Source: Homalodisca vitripennis | Taxonomy: Eukaryota > Arthropoda > Insecta > Hemiptera > Cicadellidae | NCBI RefSeq assembly: GCF_021130785.1 | Contig: NC_060213.1 | Span: 136,290,001 to 136,354,000, forward strand | Direction: 5' to 3' | Length of the DNA: 64,000 nt | Shown: positions 35,803 to 47,815 of the stretch, in pieces | How the letters are laid out: each line of letters starts with the position of its first letter | Numbering within the stretch: the stretch's first letter is position 1 | Program-made: the position numbers and the translations under genes | The notes under the pieces: generated by a model | Databases searched by the model: none | Told to the model about the DNA's origin: nothing | The model's input: the letters and a program-made list of their open reading frames with translations, nothing else

Positions 35803-38800
35803 CTGTGACAAAAGATTAATCTGAGTTCCTTACGCTTACTTAGCAGTTAGTTACATTTAACATCTAAGTGTTCTGGTTCACGCCACATAGAAACATTGCT
35901 TACAAAACTAAATTCTCGAAATATTTCAGCGTTTCACTGTGCTGAACCATCTTCATTCAACACATGTTGAATCAAAACAACCAATAATATGGATCTGTCT
36001 GTACTAGTGATTTAGAAGGGGTGGAGCTTTATTGTGATTGGCTGATGCTTAACCAATCAATGACCAGTAATTAATAAGGCTCCTTTTTTCACAGGCTGCC
36101 AACTTTTTGACAATTTGATACTATCTTCTTTGTTTAAGTTATTTTCTGTCTGGATAAAAATCTGCCTGTTTTTAGTCACTTTTATAGGTGGATGTGTATT
36201 ACTGGCAGTTTGTTTAACTTGGATTTTTAACTGAAGATGGCTCTCTACTACAAGACTGCAATATTTCAAGAATTTAATTGTGTAATTGCAGTGGTATACT
36301 GTCTTGTTTAAGGTTTTCTGTCAAGTCACCTGATGGAGGGAAAAGCCCTGCTGGTACTGCCCGTTGTAGTCAAGAACGCTGAACCCTAGCTCTCGACCAG
36401 CCCCCACAAATGCTTGAGCCACAGAAGTGTGCACTGGGATGTCCGTTACACTCATGTAACCTCCCTTACTGTGGTACCTCATGTCCATGGGTTTTGACAC
36501 CTGTAAAGAAAACTCTGTTAAAAATTAATATAAACTAAAAAATTACAAAACTTAATACTTATTTCGTTTTATTTTTAACGAAATAAGTAATAAAAAGGAT
36601 ACATCTTTAAATTAAAGTCCACATCTTGGTGCAGTTGAATACTTAGTTGAATAATACTTAGTTGAATAATAACCAAAGGATAAATCCTCCCTCCAAAAGA
36701 TTGAAATTTAACTAAGTCATTGAAAATAAGCTAAAGGATTGAAGTATTCAGAAGTAGGAACTAATCTAAATACTTATACAGCCGCATGTGTAACTGACTG
36801 ACTGACATATAGATACAAATTAAACTTGAAATTTTGCACGCAGGTACCTTTCACAATATGACCCGGAGGAAAAGTCTGAAAACCGGACTTTTTTACTTTT
36901 AAACCCCTCAAAAATCGTGCATTCTTCACCCCTGCAGGCATTTCTTGTAAGCCTGATAGCGGGTGAACCGTTGGAGCTAGCTTCGATCTGACGAAAAATC
37001 GTTAGTCAGGAATGAAGTGAACTACAAGAAAGGTCCAGTGACTTTATGTCCTATCTCGTGTGGTTAAGCCACAAAACACGGAAATGTTTGACATTCCAGA
37101 GATTTTTTTCGCTTAAAATAAAGTTTCGAGCCCGATAGTGGCCGAACGGTATAGGTCGTAGCTCAAATCTGATTGATTGACCCATCAAATTAGCAAATTA
37201 CGTTATCTACAGAAAAGGTCTAGTGACTTTTTTCCCTATCTCCATTGGTTTGGCCGAAAAAAACGTGATTATGTGCAATTTTTTTGTAAATTTTACGTGA
37301 AAATTTTGGTTATGGGGTCGATAGCGGCGTAACCATTGGTCGGAGGTCAAAATAAAACAAAGATTAGATTTAGGAAATAATGTGATCTACAAAAAAGGTT
37401 AAGTAATTTTTTACTCTATTTTCATTAGTTTGACCGCAAAACGCGATTAAGTTAAAATATTTGGACATTTTCGCCTAAAACTTTACATTCCGGGCTTGAT
37501 AGCGTCTAAACGGTTGGTCGTAGCTCAAAACAAATTTTTATCAGGATTTATGAAATTGCGTGATCTACAAAAAATGTTCAGTAACATTTTGCCCTATCCT
37601 CAACGGTTTGGCCGCATAACGCGATTTAAAGTATTGATTTTTATGTTTTACGTGATATTTTTAAACTGCCCAGTGCAGTCTTTTGTCCTATACTCTGTAC
37701 TGCCTAAATTATAGGTCGTAGCTTAAATCTGATGGCATAATCGAAAGAGAAAATTAAATTTTCGACAAGAATGGTCCAGTCATTTTTTGTCGTATCTCTA
37801 ACGGTTAAGTCACAAAAGGGCCTCAGAGTCAAAACTTTGGTAAAAACTGGAAAATTCATAAAAATATGTCTAATACTATTCAGAATTCCGCTTATCCCCG
37901 AACGGGAACCCCCCGTTAACCCCCCCCCCTGGGAATTACCTGGCATGACATCATGTCCGAATTTTACCTATCACCAAATCAACCTTTCCCCGAATTTAAG
38001 GAACTTACCTTGGGGGCCTGGGGGCGTAGCCCCCAGCGAGCCGAAGGCGAGTCTAACAGTATATTTTATTTACATGAGTTATATTACTACTCCTAAATAT
38101 AGTTATGTGTGATGACCCTCAACATGTAATTGTAAGACCAGACCGATACCATCAATCAACCAACTTTAGAAACATTAAATTTCCAATAATATTTATTTTG
38201 AATCAACATTTTCATTACTTGCTTAGTTGCAATAACTCATGATAAATACAATGCAGCCAGTCGCATTACGTTTAAGTAATACAGTGTGTGTGGACTATCC
38301 TTATAATACCACAAACTTGTAATTTTGTTGTGCTTTTTAGTGAATAGATTTTTGAAGATTGGAGGAATATGAAGAAAACTCTCTTGTAAGAAAAACTTGT
38401 AAATCTTTTATTACAGATCAAATATTTTTTCCTAAGCCTCTGAAAGACGAAATTTGTAATTTTTATTACATCTTAACGTTTGTAATTTAAATCTTGCATT
38501 TTAAATAAAAATAGTTTAAATGTGCTTTAAAGTATAATATTTTTTATAAAATTTATTTTTGATTGGCCTTTGTATGTGTTTTAAATTCAAGGGCGGTTGG
38601 AGCTCTTATTTTTAAAGGGCACCACCATCTGAGTTTTTGTTTTCCATTATTATAAGCAATTTTGCATTTAATACAACAAGAACGTAAAATTTTTTGAAAG
38701 AGATTTTCTCATACTCACAGTTTATGTCATAAACTTAAGTTAATTTTACTTTATATGGTAATAACATAAAAAGTTTGTTTTTCATAACAAATTTTATTTT

Positions 38801-41800
38801 CAAAACGGCCCCCAAGGCCCCTCTCTGGATTCGCCACTGTTTAAATTCTCATTTCATCCTGTTCTCTATCATTTCTTTTCATGAGATTCATTTCGATATA
38901 TGATCAAACCTATTACTAACCTGGAGGTCCTCCAGTTTGAGGAAGTAAGGCATCACATCTCTGTAACTCCAGCCTGGGTTGCCGAGTTCTTCCCAGTGGT
39001 CGTAGTCTTGGTGGTGACCTCGGTTGTAGATCATGTAGTTGAGAACCGAGGATCCTCCCATTACTTTGCCTCGGGGAATGTTGCACTGGTTCTTCTTCAG
39101 TCCTACAGCAAATCGAAGCTTCTTAGAGATTTGTGAATAGTCTGAATTCTGAATTGGATATAGAGTTGTACTAATGTGGACTTTAGAAAAATCACTCTAT
39201 TTTCCTCGAGTTTACAAATTTTACGAGTTTTAAAGGTTTTAATAGTGCCTACATACATTTTCTTAATAAGATAAGCAATAGGATTGTACGGTAAAAATTA
39301 ATATTCTTACATTTCAAAGTGGCTCTAAGCTATTTAAATTAATTTTAATAAATATCATAAATTTAGATAGTTTTCTCTCTTTAGTTTTTAGACCAATGTG
39401 TTTACAGGATCTTAGTAGAAAATATTTTTTTAAAATCTGTTATAATACCTAATAAATCAGTTTCCATTCTATAAGTAAAAAGAAATAGCTAACAATTGAG
39501 TTTTATCAGTAATTGTAATTGAACCCGTGGCGAAGCAAAGGGGGGCGGCGGGAGGGGGGCCGCACTGGGTGTCACCTTTTCGGGATGACACCCACCCGGT
39601 CTCTTAACTTTAAGAACAATGTACAAACAAACAAAAAATAAATCGCTAGCACAGATATTTCTTTTTCGGGGATTCCCGTAAAAGAGCCTGACGCTGTTGT
39701 GGGTGCTTCCCCGTCCCATACTTTTTCTCATTTGTTTCGTGAAGTGTGTTGTATTTGGTTGGCGTGAATTGTTAAACGTGTATTATTCTATAGTGATAGA
39801 AAATAAAAATATATATTATATTCGTGACCTTTATCATATAAAAGGTATTGCTTTTGTTTTCGATGGGGTGACACCACAAACTTCTGCACCGGGTGACACC
39901 CAAGGTAGCTACGCCACTGATTTGAACGTTTCAGATATCTCAAAGTAATATTATATATGATTAATTTTGCAAGTAAGAATCATCTTTACAGTGTTTTCGG
40001 GATGAGAATATCAATACAAAATTCAAAAAGTTTTGTTCAGCTGGCATTTTGTACTTTTTGGACCTATACAGTTTCCAGTTATACAGTCCTTTGCATCAAC
40101 TCTGACTCTGACACGAGACTAAAGAACTCACCGAGGCAGTAAGAGTTGGAGGGGACACTTTTGTACTTCCAGTTGGCATCCGTGAACTGGAACATGTTGG
40201 CAAGGATGGGGATGTCCATGAGATAGCTCTCCTCCCTTCCAGCTTCGATCAGTAACACCTTCCAGTCAGCTACCTGTAAAAACGTGATTTACTAATAAAC
40301 AAACTGTCTCAATCACTTCACCTATGTGCAGTAATGCTAACAATTTGAAAATATATAAAATGTAACCTATACCTATGAAAAATATAGGCTATTATAGGAT
40401 TGGGTAGACACCACTTCCTGATCCATGAGGAAGAATTTAGGGCATTAATCTCAATCATGTTCCCTTGTAAGAAAGGAAAGCCAGTTTTGAACCAGCCCCT
40501 CCAGTCAAAGAACGCAGGGGGTGGTACACCCTTATGTTGAGGCTAGTAAGAACCTCTGACAGGGAACAAACCCCAACTTCAACAGTCATCTCCCGCAGTA
40601 GACTAGACCTATCGAATTACCCTTACATCCCAGAATCTCGACATTTGCGGTTAGTGATGTGCCGCTCCTGGACATCCATGAGGTTGCCCAAATTTAAGTG
40701 ACACCTTGTTAAGTGGTACCTTGTGCTGTACTCACTGTGGGTTCAACTGGAAGGTATATAAATAAGTCAGAAGTGAACCCTCCTGAGGTATTAACAATGA
40801 GTTAAGTAAGCATCCTATTGGATAAAAGAGAATTGGCAATGAAGAGATTTACTTTAAAGGATAGCAGCATTTTGAACATTTGCCATTGTTGTGACATTTG
40901 CCATTGTTATGACATTTCCCTCTTTGTGGCATTCTCAAAATATTCACTGGTTTTCACAAAGCATCATCAGCTGTAAAGATAAGTCACTAAACCAACTATC
41001 AATTGTACCCAGCAGGGATCACTTCTGGCTGGTTTATACCTTCCAGTTAAACCCACACTGGGTACAACAATAACCCATGTTTCACGTAAATTTGGGCAAC
41101 CTTATGGATGTCCAGGAGCGGCACATTATTAACTGCAAATTTCGAGATTCAGGGGTGCGAGAGTAATTCGATAGGTCCAGTCTACTGTGGGAGATGGCTG
41201 TTGGAGTTTGGGGGGTTCGTTCCCTAAGTGTCCCCGAGGTTCTTGCTAGCCTCAACAAGGGTGTGTCACCATATGCCAGTTTTGCCTGGTTTAGTGCTGG
41301 CCTCCCCTTCTTTCGGAGGGACATGACTTTGAGATTAGTGCCCTAATTCTTCCTCATGGATCTCGACAGGAGGCGGCCCCTACTCCCTAACCTTACCCAT
41401 CCAGAATATCCTATCACTCCGGAAGCAGCGCTAAGGTCCTTATAGGACTAAGTTCAATTTATAAGCTTCTTGTCCTAAGTGAGCAAAAAAAAAAACATTA
41501 ACTGACTTTTCTTTCAGTAGCGATATTTGATGATTAATTTATAATTACCGATGGAATTAATATCAAGACTGTTGCTTATATTTTCTGATTTACAAGCGAC
41601 TACAATCCAAGCACAAGTTGTAGAAATCAGATTAATATTTGTACTTCAAATGGTGGATTTAAAATGCTATTCCTAGGGCTGAATATTGGCTAAGTGAGTT
41701 GAGAGATAACTTAGTTGTTTGGATGGTTAAAGTTGGTTACTTTGTAGCTAGCTCAACGAATTTAACCATTTGTATAAAGTAATAATAAATTAGTATCACA

Positions 41801-42115
41801 TGCTAAATGCGATTGGGCCAACATAAAATTTAAGGTGAGATTAGGCTAAAACTCAATCTCAATGTTATAATCTGGCACAAAGTATATAAACAACTTTACC
41901 TCGGTTAGCCTATTGGCGAGAACACAACCAGCACTACCCGCACCCACCACGATGAAGTCGTACTTGTTAAGCGGCCGTGAGACGGAGGGTGGCTCTTGGC
42001 TGGCGTGCTGAGACCCTTCACCCATGAAGCTGAGGAGGGCAGGGAACAGCGCAGGGTATTCAGCAGCTGCCGTGGTACACATCAGCACCACACTCAGCAC
42101 GGCCAGTCTCAGCAT
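34660..42115 (-). CDS. GMC oxidoreductase, glucose dehydrogenase-like, five exons
   Basis: Secreted FAD-dependent glucose-methanol-choline family enzyme. Insect paralogues oxidise sugars, ecdysone or other alcohols; the substrate cannot be told from sequence. Exons 42115-41900, 40273-40132, 39102-38921, 36500-36330 and 35802-34660 all have GT/AG borders and matching phases. They total 1,854 nt, 617 residues, a normal family length. Residues 1-18 are a signal peptide ([18 protein letters not shown]). FAD-binding IVVGAGSAG is at 55-63, with the ribose-binding glutamate in LLIEAG (about 82). GMC signature 1, [19 protein letters not shown], is at about 130-148. Signature 2, [18 protein letters not shown], is at about 304-321. 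The catalytic pair corresponds to His547 in [11 protein letters not shown] and His591 in SHPNAVVIM. No stop or shift is seen. The introns are packed with repeats. An acceptor-like site about 35 bp upstream of the ATG suggests a further non-coding exon. Confidence 0.95.
35865..36100 (-). repeat. retroelement-tail-like repeat, copy A
   Basis: Shares TTCTCGAAATATTT, CCATCTTCA, GGGGTGGAGC and TTGTGATTGGCTGATGCTTA with the segment at 63775-63960. On the minus strand it has the layout GAAGATGG...GTGAAACGCTG often seen near Penelope-like or RTE-like retroelement ends. The family is not settled. It lies in GMC intron 4. Confidence 0.45.
36330..36500 (-). CDS. GMC oxidoreductase exon 4 (residues 181-237)
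   Basis: 57 codons in phase 0 between acceptor CTTTACAG and donor CAG/GTGACT. Encodes [20 protein letters not shown] and ends [11 protein letters not shown]. Confidence 0.92.
36553..36594. repeat. small hairpin in GMC intron 3
   Basis: TACTTATTTCGTT and its exact reverse complement are separated by 8 nt. No further support for a function. Confidence 0.7.
36830..38060. repeat. degenerate tandem repeat of about 180 bp, five units
   Basis: Phrases GATAGCGGCCGAACCG-like, GGTCGTAGCTCAAATCTGAT-like, ATCTACAAAAAAGGTCCAGT-like and CCCTATCTC...GGTTTGGCCG recur with starts near 36950, 37131, 37317, 37494 and 37705. The tract ends in a GC-rich hairpin, GGGGGCGTAGCCCCC, then AGCGAGCCGAAGGCGAG. It fills about a quarter of GMC intron 3. 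Units are too diverged for a young satellite; it may be part of a larger element. Confidence 0.7.
38061..38920. other. GMC intron 3, proximal part
   Basis: AT-rich. A decayed repeat edge (GGCCCCTCTCTGGATTCGCC) lies near 38815-38840. Nothing else. Confidence 0.4.
38921..39102 (-). CDS. GMC oxidoreductase exon 3 (residues 120-180)
   Basis: Acceptor GATTTGCTGTAG, donor CAG/GTTAG. Carries the first GMC signature ([18 protein letters not shown]) and [20 protein letters not shown]. Confidence 0.92.
39524..39925. mobile_element. MITE-like repeat in GMC intron 2
   Basis: The left end CCGTGGCGAAGCAAAGGGG and the right end read in reverse, CAGTGGCGTAGCTACCTTGG, are related. Both are followed by GGGTGTCACC-type sequence. 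Such GTGGCGTAGC-ended non-coding repeats are frequent in arthropods. No coding content. Confidence 0.5.
40132..40273 (-). CDS. GMC oxidoreductase exon 2 (residues 73-119 and first base of 120)
   Basis: Acceptor TTTTACAG, donor G/GTGAGT. Encodes [20 protein letters not shown] and [13 protein letters not shown]. Leaves in phase 1. Confidence 0.92.
40390..41420. repeat. large inverted repeat in GMC intron 1, arms about 400 bp
   Basis: The left arm (40390-40790) and right arm (41005-41420) are reverse-complement copies. They share ATCCATGAGGAAGAATT, CCTATCGAATTAC, TGTGCCGCTCCTGGACATCC and CAACTGGAAGGTATA-type phrases. About 215 bp separates them. The right arm's orientation matches a third, partial copy at 56108-56335. 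It is either one foldback element or two insertions in opposite directions. No domain is recognised in its frames. Confidence 0.75.
41900..42115 (-). CDS. GMC oxidoreductase exon 1 (residues 1-72)
   Basis: Encodes the signal peptide, a short linker and the FAD dinucleotide-binding motif [17 protein letters not shown]. Donor GAG/GTAAAG, phase 0. Confidence 0.92.
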
Positions 42116-42494
42116 GCTGCTGTGGTAGTCCTACACAAATGGTACACTGGAAATAAGTAAACTAAAAAGTCTTTCATTCGTCAAAGTACATGTACGAGAT
42201 GCACAATAATGGTGTCAAGTTCGTTGTTAAATGTCAGTTTAGGACATACTAAACTAAAGTCCTCAATTAAAAGTATTTTTTTAATTTTAAATCGTATTTT
42301 AAAATCTAAGTAAATATTTTTAAGATTATCATATACTTAGAAAACTCATCAGTGGTGTATAATGGTTGTTCAATTACATAATTTTCAAAATTTGTCTTAA
42401 AATGTTATAAATGTTGGGAATTTATTAAAAACTCTGCTTCCCTGACAGGTAGGTTGTTTTAAAAATTCTAAATTGTGATGAGCAATTGCAATGA
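42116..42494. other. 5' flank of the GMC gene
   Basis: On the minus strand TTTACTTATTTCCAG ends about 35 bp before the ATG and could be a 3' splice site. No clear promoter motif was identified. Confidence 0.35.
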
Positions 42495-42722
42495 AGAACG
42501 TATCAAGGAAGAATTTTCGGGGGGTCCTGACAATTGATATTTCCCCGTAGTGAACAGAGAGTAAGGCCCCATTTTGTTCCTTAAAAAGTTCTTGACCCGT
42601 TTCTTTGTTCAGAACGATCTTTCAGCAGAACATGTCAGAAATACTGAATTATTTAAATAATAATAATCGTTTACTAAAAGTTTAGGGGGGAGTCTGGACC
42701 CCTTGCTGGTTGCGCCCTTAAT
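42495..42722 (-). mobile_element. short repeat with GTAGCCAG-type ends, copy 2
   Basis: Reverse orientation relative to the copy at 17007. Contains GGGGGGTCCTGACAATTGAT, CAGAAATACTGAATTATTTA and GGGGGGAGTCTGGACCCCTT. Ends are decayed. Confidence 0.55.
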
Positions 42723-43061
42723 TGCGATATACTCCTGTTTCTGGTATGATAAATGTGAAAGTTCTAGAGAAATTGTTTCATATATTAAAGTGTATTAACG
42801 GTCATTATCCTTTGTTCCTGAAAATAACACCTAACAGATGCAGAATAATCTCAATTCAAAATGATTTCTAAAACTCTTTTTTGCAAGATAAATATTCTTC
42901 CTAAATTTTCTCTTTTATGATGATGCCCCGTATATGCTAACTCCAAAAGAGTTGGCAGAATGTAAGAAGGCAGTATACTTCATTTAGTGGGTATTGTGTT
43001 TAAAGTGTTATCCACCGCAGACTTAACACAGCCGCTACTTCGACTCTAATTGTTGGCACAA

Positions 43062-45112
43062 TAGTGCAGTCATTGAAGCGAAAATAAAATACGGTCTCTT
43101 ACCTCCGAATTTTTTTACTGTGAACCGATTTGCATGAAATTTTGGAATTAGGCTCATCTTACCCTTAACTTCAAAAGTGAAAATGATCTGAACTCCGCCT
43201 ATTATTTTTAAGGGGTGTAAACAACCCCTTAATGGGAAAATTGAAATTGAGCCATTTTATCGCTAGAAAACATGTATAATAGTAAGTGTGGTGAAATTGT
43301 AAAGTGTTTTCTAACACAATTACCTCATATTAAAATCATTTTCAACCCCTTGAAAATCTTACAACCTTTGCAAACAACCCTAAATTGAAAAAATCACAAA
43401 AAATACTTTGGTATGATATAAAAAGTATGTAAATATAGAATAAGTAATATTTTAACATTGTCTACAATAATTATCAAATTTTTTAACCCCCTTTCAACCT
43501 TGAAAACTACCCCTTGATAAAAAAAAATTAAAAAAATTTGTAAAATAAAAAAGGATTTAAATAAATATTATTCCACACTCTCAAAATGATTAATTATCAT
43601 ATTCTTAAGCTTTTCTATTCTACCCTTAAAACTACCCCTTAAATTAAAACAGTAAATATATATGATTATATATTTAAAAATAATTTAATTTAGAGTAAAA
43701 AATGTACCATTTATTGAATAAATTATTTACAAATTATATAAAATTCACTCAAATGTGTTATATATACATATAAGAACGTTGGTATGTATTCATGCCTACG
43801 TTTCAAAAAATATGTGAGCCATATTATGTATATATGTACACATTAAAATAGTTTTGGGTCTCTATTTATACTGCGTACTTTCACATTGCTCCAGATATTC
43901 ACACTCCGAAATTTTCAGTTTACTAAGTAGAATTAAAAATTATGATAAGTTTTTGGACCATAACTCCTTCAATTTTCATGCTATCACAATTTATAAAAAA
44001 CCATTGTAAAGGTAATTAAGAGAGCTACAACATCCTACATTGCAATATGTAGTAAAAAAACCTTTTTCTCAAACGGTGAAGGGTTAAAGGGCTTAAGAGA
44101 GGCTGTGATTGCGCTGCCACGCGCTCTTTAAACAATCATATCTCCGTCAATTTTTGTTTTGACAGAAAAAACAAAAAACCAAATTGTTTGTCAGAAAAAT
44201 ACCTAAATTTTTCATTCTTACACTTTTATATACGTATATGTCGTCATTTTGGAGATATTATGAAAAAAGAGATGGTTTTCTTTTTAATTTGAATTTTTTT
44301 TAATCGTGACTTTTTTTGAAAAAAATATGTATCCTGAAGCACCCAAACTGATATAAAATCTATCAAACTCTTCATAATAAAGTTAGTTCTAGGCGGAATA
44401 CGATTAGTTTTAATTTTGGTGGAAATGGCACTTATGAAACCCATTGATTTTAAAAGAAAAAACATTAGATGCTCCTCTTATTTGCAATACAGCTCACTTA
44501 TTTTACGTGCAAAAAGACTTTTAATAGTGCTCATTTTAAAGCTTATTTTCAAGCACTACAAAACCCTTTTTTATTAGAATGCCTAAAATGCATCTGCTCG
44601 CACGCTAGATGGCATTGACCACATCGATTAAATTTTCAGACACAATAAAAAAACTGCTTTGATCTTTAATATCTAGCTTAAATATTGCACTTAGAATACT
44701 TTATAAAATCCCAAATTGTTTATTTATTTACCTGCTACAATTTTGTTATTTATAATATTTTCAATAAAACGTATATTTTTGAAGATATTTGCAAAAAAAC
44801 CGATGAAAAACGTGAAAAAATGCGAATTTTAAATTGCCAATAACTTGAAAAAACTATTGGATTTTTCGAAAAAACTGTATAGATGATATTTTTGCTTAAA
44901 ATTATGGCCTTCTATCGATATCCGAGGTTATTTAGAAGAAAAAAACAATTCACCCCCGAGAAGGGGTTGGCAACCACCCCCAGGGTGGTTGCGAAGTTCA
45001 AATCATTTTCACTTTTGAAGTTAAGGGTAAGATGGACCTAATTCCAAAATTGTATGCAATTCGGTTCACAGTAAAAAAATTTCGGACCAATAATGCTTCA
45101 ATGACTGCACTA
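43062..45112. mobile_element. 2-kb element with about 135-bp terminal inverted repeats
   Basis: Both ends start TAGTGCAGTCATTGAAGC. They remain paired through TTTTTTTACTGTGAACCGA and CATCTTACCCTTAACTTCAA to GTGAAAATGAT. CAA stands outside both ends, a possible 3-bp target duplication. The interior has phrases such as CAACCCCTT and ACTACCCCTT repeated at irregular spacing and no open frame above 75 codons. It is non-autonomous and of unknown superfamily. Confidence 0.75.
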
Positions 45113-46134
45113 CAAATAAACATCAATAGAGTCAAAAAACAATTTTAATGATAAGCTCCTAAATATACACAAATCTCTTTCATCATATCATATGTTGGTT
45201 TATTCCATTTTTGATCGCTGGTCATTAAAAAGTTCATTATTTATGGATACTTGGAAAATTTATAAATGTTATTTTAAAAATGTACAAACTCTTGGTGATT
45301 TACTTGTAACTGAATCCTAAAATATAGTCTTTCTTTGATGTTTTTTTTCTCACTCCTACACTTTGGAGATCTTTTGAACAACATTTTTACAAACACTCTT
45401 TCTTGAATGGTTAACTGTCCTAGTTTAAATCCAGTACTTCCGATCTATTTATAATTTTGAGTAATTTGCTTATAAATATACATGTTTGAAATGCTTACAG
45501 ACAATTAAACAAAAAATCGCAAACATAAAGGCAATAACAAGTTCCATCTTTATTTCGTACGCCAAACACATTGCCTTAAACTTTTTTAAATTTAAACTGA
45601 AATAATGATTTTGTATGAATATTTCATTGTAGTCAATAAATTGTGACAAACGTTTTATTAAGCACGCAAGTAGATTGTATTATTAATGTATCGTTTCTTG
45701 TAACTTCATATCAAAATACTTTAATCCACTACCATACATCTCCAGATAGTTTCAATAAGTTATCAGCAAAATTCAGGTGACAATAAAAAATATCATAACT
45801 TTATGACCATTTACATAATCCTTTTTTATGGTTCTTTTCTTAATTTATAATAAACTTTTCTATATTGAAGAAGCTTAAAAACTAAGAAAATAATAACAAA
45901 AACAATCTAGGTTTGTTTTGACGGTATTCTGGAACGAGGTGTAAATAAGTGTTAAAATGCCATTTATAACGAAACCAAGAAAACGAAAAGGAATACTTCA
46001 AGGTCAACGTATGTACCATGTTTAATAAAATTCTTCAAAAACAAAAAGACTTTAGTTATTTAAAAAAGACCTTTTTATGTATTGACGACAATTTCTATCA
46101 TTGATCAACTGATGTGATATCCTTGGTGACCTGT

Positions 46135-46136
<2 letters not shown>
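45113..46136. other. AT-rich stretch, nothing recognised
   Basis: No open frame, RNA gene or repeat recognised. Confidence 0.45.
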
Positions 46137-46191
<55 letters not shown>

Positions 46192-46290
46192 CAATAAACA
46201 TTGAATCACAAACGGTACTTGCTCCGCCGGGACTTCTCTCCGGATCTCTCACTTGCCGGGTGAATGTGCCACCATTACACCACAGAATCC
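46137..46290 (-). repeat. tRNA-derived SINE with TA tail
   Basis: Read on the minus strand from 46290: GGATTCTGTGGTGTAATGGT, then CACATTCACCCGGCAAGTGA, then CCGGAGAGAAGTCCCGG, corresponding to D arm, anticodon arm and T arm. The acceptor ends do not pair, so it is not a working tRNA. It runs into a 50-bp TA microsatellite (46137-46187). Confidence 0.65.
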
Positions 46291-46325
46291 TTACTTTTTA
46301 CGATTCAATTATTTTTTATTTGGCC

Positions 46326-46340
46326 GTGTGTGTGTGTGTG

Positions 46341-46376
<36 letters not shown>
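46326..46376. repeat. TG then TA microsatellite
   Basis: A TG run (46326-46341) is followed by a TA run (46345-46376). Confidence 0.9.
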
Positions 46377-46381
<5 letters not shown>

Positions 46382-47430
46382 AAAATATAGAATAGCAATA
46401 GAATATAGAATCATTGCGTAATTACTTACTACCCACTGCCATTAGACAAGGAAGTAATCAATTTACTACCCACGCCATTTTTCAGCTAGCGTTTAATTAA
46501 CACCTCTTTGCAATAAATATACAGTAGATTATCTTTAATCAAGAGTGGCGGCACGCTGCTATTTGCGCTATTATTGTGGCAGTGAATAAATCAGCTGTGA
46601 ACGGAACTAGCTATAGGCTAGCGACAGACTATCGGCCTTGGACTCGCCACTGCCTTCTGTATTAGACATCGACCAGTGTTGTTATTGCGTCTTACTTATG
46701 TAACAACATAACAATGGCAAGAACCGGTTCTCTCCTAGTAGGTTGACATTCCAGGAGGATGCTGGAAACGGAAAGTATGAGAATTCTATTGGTCTACTAC
46801 TTACTCGTTTCTTCATAAATGTGCCTTTTATGGTTAGGAATGTAAGGACGTATTTCCACGCAATATTTAAAAATATATCGTGTTTTCTAGACAGTATATA
46901 TGCACGTAGCAAGGCATAAATGTGGAAAAACCTTTATATATTATTAATTACGTTAACCAGTAAGATTATCTCAGCATACCTCAATAGGGTATGAAAACGC
47001 AGATTTTGATGACTTTTGAAACCGCGCCTTTTTCCAAAATGGAGCGTTTGAGGAATACAAGGTTCAAGCATTCAACATTGCCGATTATCATTTTGATTTA
47101 GCATAAAACTGCCTTGTCCTAAGGTGTTTCAACATTGGCATAATAAAACCTTTAAAATTCCAAAAAAGGTGCTATTTCCACCATTCAGCTTTGAAAAAAA
47201 AAAACTTTTAGATCGGATGGACGCGACTACCGAGACCTATGGCGTGGACATGGGTGTAAGCAGATGGAATAAATGAGTGAGTGAAGGGGTTTAAAATATA
47301 TATTTTGTTTCTAATGTAATATATGTTATTATGTAAAGTAATATTAGTTTCAGCTTAAACATTTTTTATCATAAAAAAAGATTTAAGTTGATTATTTTTT
47401 ATTGGTTATTTGTTTAGTAGTTGTTTTTTG
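46377..47430. other. non-coding stretch with a GC-richer part
   Basis: The part at 46540-46680 is less AT-rich, but I find no open frame or convincing promoter. Nothing else. Confidence 0.4.
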
Positions 47431-47490
47431 AGGTTATATGTAAGAAAAGGCCATGTGGTCCTCATTTCGCATCAGTACTAATAAAGAAAT
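47431..47490 (+). repeat. LINE 3'-end stem-loop, decayed copy
   Basis: AGGTTATATGTAAGAAAAGG followed by CCATGTGGTCCTCATTT keeps the inner stem of the structures at 1232 and 29887. AATAAAG follows at about 47480. Confidence 0.5.
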
Positions 47491-47815
47491 GATTACTATT
47501 TCCTTGCAGAATGAGACAGAAACCTTTAGTTTGCACCATTCATATTCTTTTACCACTTCCTTTAAATTATAGCAACAGCTGAAATGTGCCTTTACATAAG
47601 AAATATTCAGCTTCTTTTCCAAATAAGCCATTTTGTAAAAGGGGCAAAGTTACAAGAATCACCAAAAGTAAGCTATTAAAATGTGCAGCCCTTAGTGTCA
47701 CTGGTTAAAACGGATAATAAGGGCGTTGCTACATTTTTGCACAAGAGCTTAACGCCTTGTTAAAACGTCAACTAATGTTTAAAAAATTGAATAAAGATGT
47801 AGATTTTACTATCTA

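Noticed and set aside
46190..46290. Functional tRNA gene
   Set aside because: The acceptor stem does not pair and the T arm is damaged. It fits a tRNA-derived SINE.
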